A stretch of DNA of 64,000 nucleotides from Acarospora socialis (lineage: Eukaryota > Ascomycota > Lecanoromycetes > Acarosporales > Acarosporaceae). Below the pieces are notes generated by a model. It was given only the letters and a program-made list of their open reading frames with translations. It was not told the DNA's origin and made no database searches. The position numbers and the translations under genes were made by a program. The stretch covers positions 1,302,001-1,366,000 of the forward strand of contig JAMYGW020000012.1 of NCBI GenBank assembly GCA_025617375.2, given 5' to 3'. Shown one piece after another: positions 47,723 through 58,649 of the stretch. Each line of letters opens with the position of its first letter. Position 1 is the first letter of the stretch.

Positions 47723-48782
47723 TCAAATCAACTCATCACTCCCCGCCGCCACGCTCTCCTCAATGGCCCTTCTGATATCCCCCTCCGCAAACACCGGCCC
47801 CTGCCCATCGCACTGAAACACCTTCCTCAGCCTCTCGCTCACATCGCCAATGTCGACGAGGCCCTTCTTGAAGCTGGGATGCGCCTGGATCAGATCCCAC
47901 GTCGCGCCCGCGCCCAGCAGCCGCTCGCCCGTCGTCCGGCTGACGGTGATCTTGTGCGAGATCTCGGTCGGGTTCGCGGGGTGTGCGGCCAGCATCGTGG
48001 TGTAGAACTGGGTGGGGGAGAAGGAGGCGGGCCCGTTGACGGCGTCGGGGAGGAGGGCGTGGCCGTGCTCGTTGCGGGCGGGGTGCGAGTGTGCGGTCTG
48101 TGAGCCGGCGGACGCGGTCGTGGCGCGCAGCATCTCGTTTTCCGTGGCGATCTTTTCGAGTTCGCGTTTCAGCCGCTCGTTGTCCGACGCCAGCGTCGTC
48201 GAGGTTTGTTCGAGCGAGGTCAGTTTTTGCTCGAGGTCTTTGACGTGTCGCTCTTTGCGTTCGCGGAAGGCGCGCTGACTGTGTGTGGAATGGGGGCGTT
48301 AGATGAATGCCGTGATGGAGGATTGAGGTCAGAGGTAGGGGGTCACGGGGACATTTACGCTGCTCGGTTTTGCGCCTTCCGCCTACTTTGCGCCGGCGTG
48401 AGGTTGTCCTTCTCCTCGCTGCTGTCTCGTACATTCGGGTCATTATCGAGGTCTAGCGGAGGGCTTCCTCCGTCACCGATGATATTCGGCACTGGCACGC
48501 ATTTGGGTAGTGATGTTGCAGGAGGCTGAGGCGGTTGGATTGGGGCATGAGGATCGAAGCGAAACGGGGATTCGAAGGCTTGGAAGGCGGCGTGGTCGTA
48601 GTTGTCCTGTTTCCAGGCATTAGTTTGTCGAGAGTTGAGTATGGGACAGTTTCGAAAACGCTTACCGATGAGGATCTATTGTGGTATTCCTCCAGTTGTG
48701 GTGTCTGTGAGTGAGCTGGCGTCGGCGGGAGTCCCAAGAAATGGTATGGCTGAGGTGCGGCGGTAAAGTAGGAATAGTCCAT
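47723..48782 (-). CDS. AP-1/Yap-type bZIP transcription factor
   Basis: Sequence-specific nuclear factor. Exons 48782-48666, 48606-48359, 48278-47723 give 306 residues. The bZIP spans about residues 108-165: basic signature NRAAQRAFRERKERHVK (NxxAQxxFR of the AP-1/Pap1 group, split by an intron after NRAA), then leucine-zipper heptads LEQKLTSLEQ, LASDNERLKREL, ENEMLRA. The N-terminus is Pro/Tyr-rich and non-conserved. The C-terminal region has TWDLIQAHPSFKKGLVDIGDVSERLR and ends IEESVAAGSDELI, a fungal-conserved module. Only two cysteines fall outside the bZIP (CVPVPN, QCDGQG), so the Cys-rich redox domains of true Yap1 are missing. Start chosen at MDYSYFT; an in-frame ATG lies 75 bp upstream. 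A GC-rich alternate frame is a shadow. Confidence 0.88.
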
Positions 48783-50480
48783 CTCTGCGGCAAAGGTGAC
48801 AGGCATTTGATATGAGAGTCGACTGAATTTGAGCTCTGCCTTATGACGAGCGCCCAAGCCAGGCCCAGGTTGAAGGTCAGGTCAAGTAGGGCTGAGTCTT
48901 GGTACCGGAAGCTACCTTACCTACTTAGGTAGGTACAGATAGCTGTATTCCTCTGTCACAAGTATCAAGGAAGCAGTGGCTCTGCAAACCCAGAATATCA
49001 ACTGAACTCGATACTGTGGAGGACTACCAGGTAGCGTCGACTGACTCGGAGGAGGTGATAATATTAATGAACTCTTGGTAGGACATACACAACCTTGGGC
49101 TGCAAGGTGGACTAGGGGATGGGGGCTCGAACGGCACCCCGCCACGAGGAGGAACGGCGGGCAACTATTTTACCGGTCCGAGCAACATTAAGGCACTACA
49201 CTACCTACCGTACTCAGGGACGATGATAGCGGTATACCGATCCCAATTGACTGAGGCTTAAAACCAGTCTCCCTTGTGTCGAGACCATATTTGTAGATCG
49301 GGATGGGATGTGATACCTATGGTGGGGTGTAGTACGAAAGGCGCAGGATGAGGGCCAGTTGGTTATTATTGGGTACCATATGCTCGAGGGTTCGAAATCA
49401 GACATGATCCTCTCCACAGGTACCCAGTCACTTTGCTTGCTCACAAACGAATACTTGTACCTATCTGTTGTCTTCTTGCGTTGCGAATACGAGTGTCTCC
49501 GTCTCCACCGTCCGCAGAATACTCGAATGCAGCACCAAGTACGAAATTGCTACCTGTGCCCATCCAATCTCAGTAACGTCTGGACCGGATCTTCTTCCAC
49601 GCTGTACTTTGCAGAGTCTAGATCTTCGAGAGATGAAGAGATTTCCCCTCAACTCTCGGGCTGGACAGTCATCCGTTCCGCTCGCGAGCAGTCTAGGATG
49701 AGAAAGAGTACTCAAGAGGCTCTTCATTGCAAGACCGCACTCAGTCGAGCTCCCCCTCGGTGTGACAGCAATTTGTGAGCTTGACCGCAGGCAGTCGATC
49801 ATCTGCTTTCCCCCTCACAAGGCGTGGGTCGACCCCAAGCTGCCTAATCACTGGTTATAGCTGTGAGTGAGTCGCAACCGACGTCGGACTTAAGCCTTGA
49901 CGTGGCTGATCGAGCCGTAACCTCCTGTAACCTTACCCCATCAGCCTTCCCGCAAAGTCTACCCTCGTCAGCTTGGCAGGTCCACGTGGAGTGGTCGCTG
50001 CCTTGTCGGTTACAGTGCTTATGGCTCGTACACTTGACTCGTGTCTCGAGTATACGAGTAAAGATGGGCTTGTCGGTGACGGGGCTGCCGCATCCATCCT
50101 AGATCTGCAGCCACGCCATTTAATTGCAAGAGCGGTGTGATAGAGGCTTGTCCACCAACGTCGGTGCGAGTCATGTACTATCAAGGTCTTTAGCACCTTG
50201 GGCAATCCAATGCAGTGCATGTACTTCGTACTGTACGAATTCCCCAAGTCAAGCAAAAACGTGCAGAACGGGGCTCGGCTTCGGACTTTACACACATCCG
50301 ACCGAGGTGAAAGACATCAAAACGACTTCATCGATAAACTGTTATTTGATTCCTCGAGACGAATAACCCTGAACCTTGATATGTCTCGTCACTCTTTCTA
50401 GAGGAAACTCCATAAAAGTAGATACGGTAAGCTCATCATAATAGCGGAGCGATAAAAAGAAAAGAAATCAAAAAAGCATT
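48783..50480. other. Long intergenic stretch, no gene seen
   Basis: 1.7 kb. It contains a palindromic CCTACTTAGGTAGGTA run near 48,920 and several unconvincing open frames (longest at 49,359-49,778, 139 codons, no family likeness). No further RNA gene detected by eye. Confidence 0.5.
50471..50476 (-). terminator. Pol III terminator of tRNA-Glu
   Basis: On the minus strand the tRNA 3' end is followed after five bases by a run of six T (AAAAAA on the plus strand, with the sixth at the junction), a standard RNA polymerase III stop. Confidence 0.75.
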
Positions 50481-50569
50481 TCCGCACCGGGGAGTCGAAC
50501 CCCGCTCTTGCCGGGTCACAAAGATGATTTCATGAAAGCGGCAGATGCTAGCCGATACACCAGTGCGGA
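50481..50569 (-). tRNA. tRNA-Glu (UUC) with 18-nt intron
   Basis: Read on the minus strand: acceptor arms TCCGCAC and GTGCGGA pair fully; the D arm has GTGTATCGGCTAGCAT; the T arm GCGGGGTTCGACTCCCCG contains box B GGTTCGACTCC. The anticodon stem TGCCG/CGGCA closes loop C-T-TTC-A-C once an 18-nt intron (50,516-50,533 approx., TGAAATCATCTTTGTGAC) is removed just 3' of position 37, the canonical site. Mature length 71 nt before CCA. Anticodon TTC gives glutamate. Confidence 0.92.
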
Positions 50570-50874
50570 GTTGAAGGACTCTCTGATGAAGCGACAGATA
50601 AAATCCAGTTTTATTTTAGTATATATAGATCTCACTCATCTTGACGTGCTCTGCCGCAGTAGCGTACCTACAACAAGCGAGAGGGCAGCAGCCCCCGTTC
50701 GCTAAAGTTCAAAGTTACCTTAGCGAAGTTAGCGTTTGCCTCACACGACTCACTTGCATCTCCATCATCGACATCCATCGCACGGGACAGCGGGCTCATC
50801 TAATCTTTCCCACTCTCTCGACACCGCTTACTCAAACCAACAAGACAAGCCTAATCCACCCCACATCCGTCAAG
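50570..50874. other. eS27 upstream region
   Basis: 305 bp between the tRNA and the eS27 start codon. The last ~100 bp are CT-rich, as in ribosomal protein gene leaders. Confidence 0.45.
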
Positions 50875-51255
50875 ATGGTATGCAAAGCCTGTTCCGTCGT
50901 GACGACATACCAGCAAACTGACCGTCACCCCACCCTAGGTTCTCGCCGTCGATCTCCTCAACCCAACCCCTCAAGCTGAGGCGCGCAAGCACAAGCTCAA
51001 GGTAAGCCCTGCAATCTCAATCCTCACGATAGGTTAGACACCGGCCAGTACTCACACGCAGTCTTGTCCTAGACCCTCGTGCCCGCCCCCCGCTCCTTCT
51101 TCATGGACGTCAAATGTCCCGGCTGTTTCACCATCACGACCGTCTTCTCGCACGCGCAAACCGTCGTCATCTGCGGCGGCTGCTCGACGGTCCTGTGCCA
51201 GCCGACGGGAGGAAAGGCTCGGCTGACGGAAGGCTGCTCGTTCCGGAGGAAGTAG
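50875..51255 (+). CDS. rps27: 40S ribosomal protein eS27
   Basis: Small-subunit ribosomal protein with a C4 zinc knuckle. Exons 50875-50877 (the ATG alone), 50939-51001 and 51073-51255 give 82 residues, the family length. Seen: [57 protein letters not shown], and [13 protein letters not shown] at the end; zinc ligands CPGC and CGGC plus later Cys. The first intron starts straight after the ATG (ATG|GTATGC). Confidence 0.97.
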
Positions 51256-52097
51256 AGTACAGTGATAGTTGTTGTTCCGAGGAGGAGGGGGTTTGTAGAG
51301 TACGCTGCAGATAGAAGATGGCATCTCTCTTCGTCGAACCGAATCGAACCGATTAAAAGGGAGTTCCGGATATCTGGCATGGCTTCATTTGTTTTTGCGA
51401 GGTTGGCTTTTGGTGCCTTTGTGTGTGTGTGTGTGTGCGCGCGTGCATGTGGAGGGGAGATGAAGCATCGGCATGAGCGAGGGGACGGCTGTGAATGGAG
51501 ATGCGGATGCGTCGTTGAGGATACCTACCCTTGCCATATGATGTGGAGGGAAGTACTTGTACTCTGAACATTGGTCTCATATGATCTTTGATATGTTCTG
51601 TGACCTTCGCCTCTGTTATCCCCCCAACACTGGGGTATACAGCCGGCCCCGTGTCTGGTGCTTCGGACTCTACTGCAACCGACATCATATCCATGTCGTC
51701 ATCACCTGCGCGAGAACGACGTTGTTCTGTCTTATTTGCTTACCTTACCATGCTCCAAAGCTATGCTCCCCTCCCTCATCCATGTATAGCAGACCAACCT
51801 CTGCTCATTCCTCCTCCTTCCCTATCTCTAAACTGGCGCCCATCTCTCAATAACCTCCGAACATACTTAGTGCTCACATAGTCTTACGACCATTTTTGAA
51901 GCCTATCAAAGCCTATACAGTACTTCACGAATGTTGTAAGTCAGGCCATGACAACAGACTTTTAAAAGAAATAACAAGCCTAAATGCAACTGGGAGCAGA
52001 CATCGACTATATGACGTCCAAAAATTAATCACGCTACCTGGCCAGCCATCTCCATCTCCTACATTTCCAATGGTATATCCCTCAACTCGGAAGAGAA
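51256..52097. other. Convergent intergenic region with GT microsatellite
   Basis: Includes a (GT)n/(GC)n tract at about 51,420-51,446. Otherwise nothing recognisable between the eS27 and LRR gene stops. Confidence 0.55.
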
Positions 52098-53705
52098 TCA
52101 TAGACCCGAAGGCACACACGACCAACTACACCCCCTCCTCAACAACGGCGCTCCCCACCAATCATCGATCCCACCCTTTCGACCCTCACACTCCGGCACG
52201 CAATCCCACCACTCCACCCACTCCGTCCTCGCAACGATGAATTCCCTCCCGCAAATAGAGCATTTGTGCCCGCCAGCGTTTTTGATCGAGAGGGCGATGG
52301 TTAGAAGGCGAGTTACGGACTCCGGACTGTCGGGTGGTAACAGGTCGGAGAGGTGCTGGAGGTAAGGAGAGCGACTGCATTCGCGGAGGGCGAGTTCGAG
52401 GAGGGAAGGGACGAGCGAAGGGGGTGTGGGGAGGGGCGGAACGGCGTGCGGAGACTTTGGAGCGTGAAGGCGCAGATGGGAGGAGTCGGGCGCTGTTGAA
52501 GGTGGTGGGGGTGTGTGGCGGACTGGTGAGCCGTCGATGTGTAGGAATGTGGTGGCGGTAGATGCTAGGAAGGTTGGTCTCCATAACTGGGGCGTGATGC
52601 CATCCGTATGAGCGGTCGAGCTAGTTGGGGCTTTGGAAGTAGCATTAGTTGCACTGGAGTGCTCTTCCAAAGACCTGTCGGGAATGTTGAAGAATGGATT
52701 CGGATAGATGTTCAAGATCCTCAGCCGCTGTTTGACGAGCTTGAGAATCTCCCAAGGTAGCCATCTTAGCTTATTGATGCCGATATTGAGTTCGACAAGA
52801 TTCTCCAGATCGCCAATCACAGGCGGTAGTTCGGTTAGTTTGTTGTTCCGCAAGCTGAGCACCGTCAAATGCTTTAAAGTGAATAGTTCACCGGGAAGGA
52901 TCCGCAGCGCGTTGCGCGAAAGGTAGAGGTGGAGGGATGGGGTTAGGGGGCTGTATGCTTCTTGGCTAGGGGGATGATGGTCGACGCCCAAGTGAGCCTT
53001 GGTGAGGTAGCGAAGAGGTCGAAGTGTATCTGCAGAGATTCTCTCGAGCTTCAATTCCCTGTCGAATGGTTAGCTGGTCGCTTTGTTGGCTGAGGATGGT
53101 GCTCACGAGAGGTCGGCTATCTCGCGACTTTCATCAAGACACAGCTGTATAATCTGGTCCGCACGGTTCTCTGGGTCGGCTCCGGCAGCGTCAAGGGTGT
53201 ATGGATGCTCTGCACTGCACTCCGTTGCTCGATGGAACACGGAGTTAGCGGCGTCCGTTCTGTGGGCTGCTGGCAGTGTATCCTCGTCGAGAGTACGCTT
53301 CAGTGGCCTCCACATTGGCAAACGATCATCAGGCTCCAGCTTGTAGTCTTCATCCAAACTCAAGTCCGTATCCTCACTCCCCATCCACACACCGCTATCT
53401 ACCGCCCTCTCGAGCTTTCTCTCGCGCCGAGTTACTCGCACAGCTTCCTCAACGGTGCCGCAAGAAGCCTTTGCGCCCCACCATGTTCCGGGGTAAAGAC
53501 GTTTCTTTCTCTTGTGTACATAGTTCTCCGACGAAGGCGGCAAGTCATCGCTGGAGAAAAGAGGTGGGTCGCTTGATGATAGGATGTCAAAGTCTTGCGT
53601 CCGTTTGCGCCCAGTTGCGCCAATGTTCGGACGGTGGACTAGGGAAGGAAGGGATAGTGGAAGGAAAGATTCTGTAGGCGGGATGTCTTCAGCTTCAGGC
53701 ACCAT
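52098..53705 (-). CDS. Leucine-rich repeat protein with C-terminal CxxC motif
   Basis: Conserved fungal LRR protein of unknown function. Exons 53705-53107 and 53058-52098 give 519 residues. N-terminal ~200 residues: disordered, acidic/Ser-rich with DFDILSSSDPPLFSSDDLP and KRLYPGTWWG, which I recall in other ascomycete homologues. The repeats (about 230-320) read LHLYLSRNALRILPGELF, LTVLSLRNNKLTELPPVIG, LVELNIGINKLRWLPWEIL, RLRILNIYPNPF. A Pro/Ser-rich linker follows, then LLELALRECSR and a zinc-like CSICGREFIVART near the C-terminus. The open frame extends 48 codons upstream of the chosen ATG (to 53849); MVPEAEDIPP is preferred because homologues start near there. Function unassigned. Confidence 0.85.
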
Positions 53706-54187
53706 CAGTAAAGTACTCAATTGACCCGTGTCGATTAGGTAGTAATAATGAAGCTTGCAGAAGGCGAGACGCGAGATTGGGAGACGCGACGGGCACACGG
53801 ATGACGTCAGCAGATCTCCGACAAGGATCTTTTTGATCAACCAAATCAACTTATACCTACATCACAGTCTGACATTCAGTCGATGACTGTTCTGGAGAGG
53901 TACGCTCGCTGTTACGAACTCAATCTAGCTAAGGCGACATTGTTGCAAACGCAGCTGAAGGCCATTATGGTGTGATCGCAACTCCTGTACTCAAGCACCG
54001 TTGGCATGCTATGCCTTGTTCGATGTATAGTTCATTTCAAAATGCATATATCCAGCTCTCCTGCGGGCTTTCCATATCTACTTAACTCTCATGTTAAGCC
54101 GCCTGTTTTCCTTTGGTTTTACCTATGGAATCCCGGCAGGGAAGTCATCCCATATTGGTACCAGAGAAACATGTCAATAGTGCCTTC
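53706..54187. promoter_or_regulatory. Divergent upstream region, LRR / permease
   Basis: 482 bp between outward-facing genes; no motif named. The permease may start further upstream, since its frame is open to 54,113. Confidence 0.4.
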
Positions 54188-55992
54188 ATGAAAGGGTCTG
54201 GAATAATTTTAGATGGATGGGAAAGCAAGGTCGACGAGGCTCGTACTATTCAGCACGGGAATTTGAATCTAGAAGAAGATGCTGCTGGAGGATTAGGTCG
54301 ACATCTGGGGCTCTTCTCTACAACTCTTCTAATGTTGGTTCACCGGTGCGAGTATTAGTGGAGAGATGGCTGACTGTCTGGTTTTAGAGTTGGACGCATT
54401 GTAGGCACAGGCATTTTCTCGACGCCATCATCCATTACAAGTAGTGTTGGCAGCGTAGGGGCAACCCTGTTGCTCTGGGTCCTGGGCCTTGCTCTTTCTT
54501 TCGCAGGACTTTGTGTATGGCTCGAGTTGGGATGCATGTTTCCCCGAAGTGGAGGGGAAAAGGTCTATCTCGAGGCTGTGTATCAGCGCCCGCGGCTCTT
54601 GGTTACCATAGTCTTTTCGACTCAGGCTATTCTACTCGGGTTCACAGGTATGCTATCCTAAGGGTCTTACCCTCCCGAATTGTAACCGAATTGCGGCAGT
54701 CTGGTTAACAGCAATCCTTTCCAGCGTCTGGCAGTACAGTCTTCGCATCGAACGTCATCTTGGCCACTGATCAATCGGCTGGAGAATGGGCGAAGCGGGG
54801 CATTGCAATCATCATTATCACCTTCGTCACGTTGCTCCATACATTCTTTCCTAGAGCGGGCGTTCGTCTGATGAATCTACTCGGTTCGATCAAGATCATC
54901 GTTCTTTTGTTCATCGTCACCACTGGCTGGGTGGTGCTAAGCGGCAAAGCTGATAATGTTCCCGACCCTCTGGCGAGCTTCAGAGACCCTTTTCTAGGTT
55001 CTGCTCAATCGAGCAACCCCTATGCAACAGCTCTCTTCAAGGTCCTGAATTCCTTTCAAGGGTACGTATAATCATCTACAGCCTTGACAACCGCATTCTG
55101 ACCTTTGACGGCACGAAGATGGTCAAACGCAGCTTACGTGCTTAATGAAGTCAAGCGCCCAGTTCGGACGCTCAAGCTTGCCGCTCCTCTCGGTCTTGGA
55201 ATCTGTGGCGTGTTATATATACTAGCGAACGTTGCGTACTTCTCCGCAGCAACGCCTGAAGAGATAAGCCAGAGCGGAGTGACTGTGGCTTCCTACTTTA
55301 TTGCCAAAGTGTTTGGAAGAATCGCTCAGCGCGTCCTCAGGTATACCCTATTTCATTCCTCCGACTAAGCCGTCACTGCTGACTCTGCTTCTTCTAGCGT
55401 CTTGGTCGCTCTATCGGCTCTTGGAAATGTCATGACGATAACCTTTGCTCAATCCCGGGTGAACCAGGAACTGGCTAAGGAAGGTGTCATCCCGTTTCCC
55501 CGTTTCTGGGCCTCCAACTGGCCATGTGGGTCCCCTTCCGCTGGCCTTCTCCTGCACTTTGTGCCTTCGTTCATTGTTATCGTTGCTATCCCGTTCGGAG
55601 ATGCTTACAACTTCATCCTCGATCTGGAAGGGTATCCGAGTTCCATCATCAACTTCTTTGTGGTACTCGGGCTTGTCGTTCTACGGTGGAAAGTACCGGA
55701 AGCGCCGAGACCCTTCAAAGCATGGTTACCCATTGCTGGGGCATTCATGGTTGGCCAAGCGTTTCTGCTTGTTGCGCCTTTCTTAAGACCACCTGGTGGA
55801 AGGGGAGACACGAGCTTGCCTTACTGGCTTTATCCAATCGTTGGCATTGCAGTGCTACTTGCTGGTATGTTGTACTGGTTTGGCTGGCGAGTAGTAGTAC
55901 CTTACTTGGGTGGATTCGAATACGGCGAGCGGAAGTCGGCTCTACAGGACGGGACGATCGTAACGGAATATTTCCGAATAGAGAAGAGATAA
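54188..55992 (+). CDS. MUP1-type amino acid permease (APC superfamily)
   Basis: Plasma-membrane amino acid importer; nearest known type is the yeast methionine permease Mup1/Mup3 group, substrate not proven. Exons 54188-54333, 54388-54647, 54725-55061, 55119-55340, 55398-55992 give 519 residues. Seen: first membrane segment with the family motif IVGTGIFSTPSSI (GxG(I/V) substrate-binding turn), WLELGCMFPRSGGEKVYLE, long hydrophobic segments about every 30-40 residues (about twelve), NAAYVLNEVKRPVRTLK (loop after segment 6), and RWKVPEAPRPFKAWLP near segment 10. The N-terminal tail is ~45 residues. The in-frame upstream ATG at 54113 would lengthen it by 25 residues; either is possible. Confidence 0.9.
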
Positions 55993-56583
55993 GAGATGGT
56001 AAAGCACTGGAGATACCAGTTGTTTGTTTGGAAGCTCTAAAGGCGCTAGCTGCAAAAAGATGGTCATGTCTCTTTTTCTTTTGAACGGTTGCTAGATTTT
56101 CGCATCACTGGACGGATGGACGCTACAAGGCCAAGCTTCTACGACTCCCTATGGTCATATCATTCTAGAACCCGATCGCTACTCATCAAAGAGTCCCGGA
56201 AGGGGTAGTTCGGTGTGCCATCAGGATCGGACCGTGGCGGCTGTGCGGAGCGGCGGGAAAGTCCTCTATTGCCGCGCTATAATGACGCGCATCGCATACA
56301 ACGACTCAAGCGTTCAGTACCTTCAGATACGCGAACATCTGGGATCCCACGAGCAGAGGAAACTTCTGAAACAGTCTTGCGCCCATTGCCGGCGTCTTCT
56401 AGTTGAACCCCACAATCGCTGGTCAAATGTCACTTTGGAAGAGCCGGGCGACAGACCATGTCAACCAGCATCATGTAGATTATACGAACTTTCTGGTGTT
56501 ATCATCATTAGATGCTTGACATATCCGTCGGTTAACCTCTTTCTCGATTTGACATATTAAACTCAGTACCTGAGCTTCTCATT
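55993..56583. other. Intergenic
   Basis: 591 bp between the permease and the secreted protein gene; an open frame at 56,213-56,560 has no protein-like features. Confidence 0.45.
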
Positions 56584-57551
56584 ATGTCGTCGTCACTCGT
56601 TCACATTGCTATCGCCATCGCCTTTCTATTCTCCTCCGCCCACGCCCAATGGGTACGCTGTAGCCCAGAGTTTGGCCATCCTACCCTGAGAAATTGTCAC
56701 GCTGCGCTCGACGCTATGGCTGCCGTGCCTCATCCGGCAACTCCATTCCTGGTAGGACCCCGCCACGAACTTCCTATACCCGATATCTACCTCCCATTTT
56801 CCATACAAGTTGGTGGGTGTTCTCCTCTTTGCGCGCCTGATCATCAGATCAGTCCACCGCATTTTGGCCTTCAGACTCTTGGAAGCATGGACGGCTACTG
56901 ATGCTGCATAGTCGACTGTTTGATAGTACTCAACGGAACAGCGGCGGATATGGTGACTTGGGCGGAGCTGACAACCATGGCTGACTTCGCCATCTCCGGA
57001 ATACCTTATGGACATGGATGTGTGGCGGGACAGGGCACGGGTGGGATAGCCAAGTGTAAGCCACAAGCCTTCCCACCATCATCGTGGACTCGAAAGAATC
57101 CCCTGCCACCTCATTCCACACGTCACCGTCCCAATCCACGCCCTTCCCTTGATGGCCCCTCACGCACCGCCATAACTACCCTACCCCACAACCCGCTAAC
57201 TCCACCCACCCCACCACAGTCGCCGAACACGATCCCATCTCCGCCACCATCTCAGCCGCCTCTCCACATACTTTCCAAATCCCCCTCGAACTTCCCGTAG
57301 ACCCCAACTCCCACCCCAACCTCAACCCCCAAAACCACGGCCAAGACCAAGCCCTCTGCCGCCTCCAGCCGCCCGGCAGCTGCGACAGTGGCAGTTCCTG
57401 CAAGACCAAGGCCTACAACAACATGCAGCAGTGCGAGAGCGCGCTGCGTTCGTGCAAGTCGGATGCGGGCCCGGCGGGCCCGACGTGCGTTCTGCGGCCT
57501 GCTAGGGGGAGCGCGACCCAGAGGCGGAGGGGGAGGATGCTGGCTAGTTGA
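56584..57551 (+). CDS. Secreted cysteine-rich protein, unknown
   Basis: No family recognised. Exons 56584-56812, 56912-57055, 57220-57551 (introns 99 and 164 bp) give 234 residues. It opens with a clear signal peptide (MSSSLVHIAIAIAFLFSS, cleavage likely after AHA-Q at ~22). The mature chain has ten cysteines (in RCSPEF, RNCHA, DCLIV, HGCVA, LCRLQ, SCDSG, SCKTK, QCESA, SCKSD, TCVLR), enough for five disulfides. The region before the first cysteine pair of the C-terminal cluster is Pro/Asn/His-rich. The C-terminus is basic (QRRRGRM), with no GPI signal. The start is fixed by the signal peptide; splice sites were chosen for frame and cysteine-rich continuity, without homologue support. It could be an extracellular effector-like or wall protein. 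Confidence 0.65.
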
Positions 57552-58649
57552 TTGAGTGCTGGAAGAGGGGTTGTGGTGGGTGGAGGTGGGTGTGTGTTTG
57601 GCAATTCGGGCGTTGCGGGCTTGGCAGAAAGCGATGGGTGGTGTAGATGAATGGTAGCCGGGTCTATTGGGAAAATGGGGATAGAGGTTGCAAGTTGACT
57701 GCTGGTTTCAGGATCATGTGAGGTATCTGAAGTGGCGCGTCATATGTCTCTACTTACGCAATCACAAATCCAATCCGTAGGCAGGAGAGAGGAGAATAAC
57801 GGTTGAGCACCGTTTCGCGTGGAGAAATAAAGCTTCACCAGTCGCACCTCAAGCCTGCCAACAATCACGTGGATTGCTTCAACCCTTTGAAGGGCTTCAT
57901 TGGTGCAAAAGACACGACGAGAGAGCGACATCGAGACCATCAAAGTGGGCTTCTAACTCCAAAGTCCAACGAGGACCCTTTTTCGAACCCAGGCCCCTTT
58001 TACTCATCACCACTTCCAATTCCTTTCAACAACTTCGTTGAACGTGAGGGACTTTTGGTTCCATGTGCATAAGAATGAGGTACGATAACCTCTACTAATC
58101 CGCCTTATCGGCCTCAGCCCTTGCCGAGCAGGTCGCCAGGTTGCTGCTGGCAAGAGTTGTTCAGTTTCTGATGCATTGGCTTCTGCACACTCCATATGAG
58201 GGCATAGCGCAGACATCGCAGCGCTCTACTGCTACCGTGGCTGATGGTCTGAAGATGGAGCTTTGTAAGAGAGGCATGCGAGTTGCCAGGTCGCATGCTG
58301 TACTGCCTATGCACTGTAAGTTGCAGCTCTGTGTCGTATTCAGGATTCCGAGTTCGATAACGACTACCTGAGGAGTGATACTAGTAGGTACATAAGAGAA
58401 GTTAATTGCTCAAGCCGCGTGTGAAGTGTGGCCAGCAGGCACGTCGCTTACGGAACCTGAGAAGCATGGTGTTTTGTTGCCTTACCTGCGAGGACAGTGA
58501 GTAAAGGCCTAACCACTGTTTTCAGACTCTGCAGGTCCTCGCACGAAGTCACCCTCCTTGATGTTCTCATGCACACACCGATCTCGAGCCTCGCGGTCTG
58601 CAAACGCCGTTTCGATCTCCCTCTGTGAGATAGACTGATCGACGAAGTG
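57552..58649. other. Convergent intergenic region
   Basis: 1.1 kb; short open frames only, none with recognisable features. Confidence 0.5.

Noticed and set aside
47760-48443. 227-codon frame overlapping the bZIP gene
   Set aside because: Alternate frame of the same strand, Arg/Pro-rich, without the bZIP text.
49359-49778. 139-codon open frame in the 48.8-50.5 kb spacer
   Set aside because: No signal peptide, domain or conserved text; it overlaps opposite-strand frames equally open.
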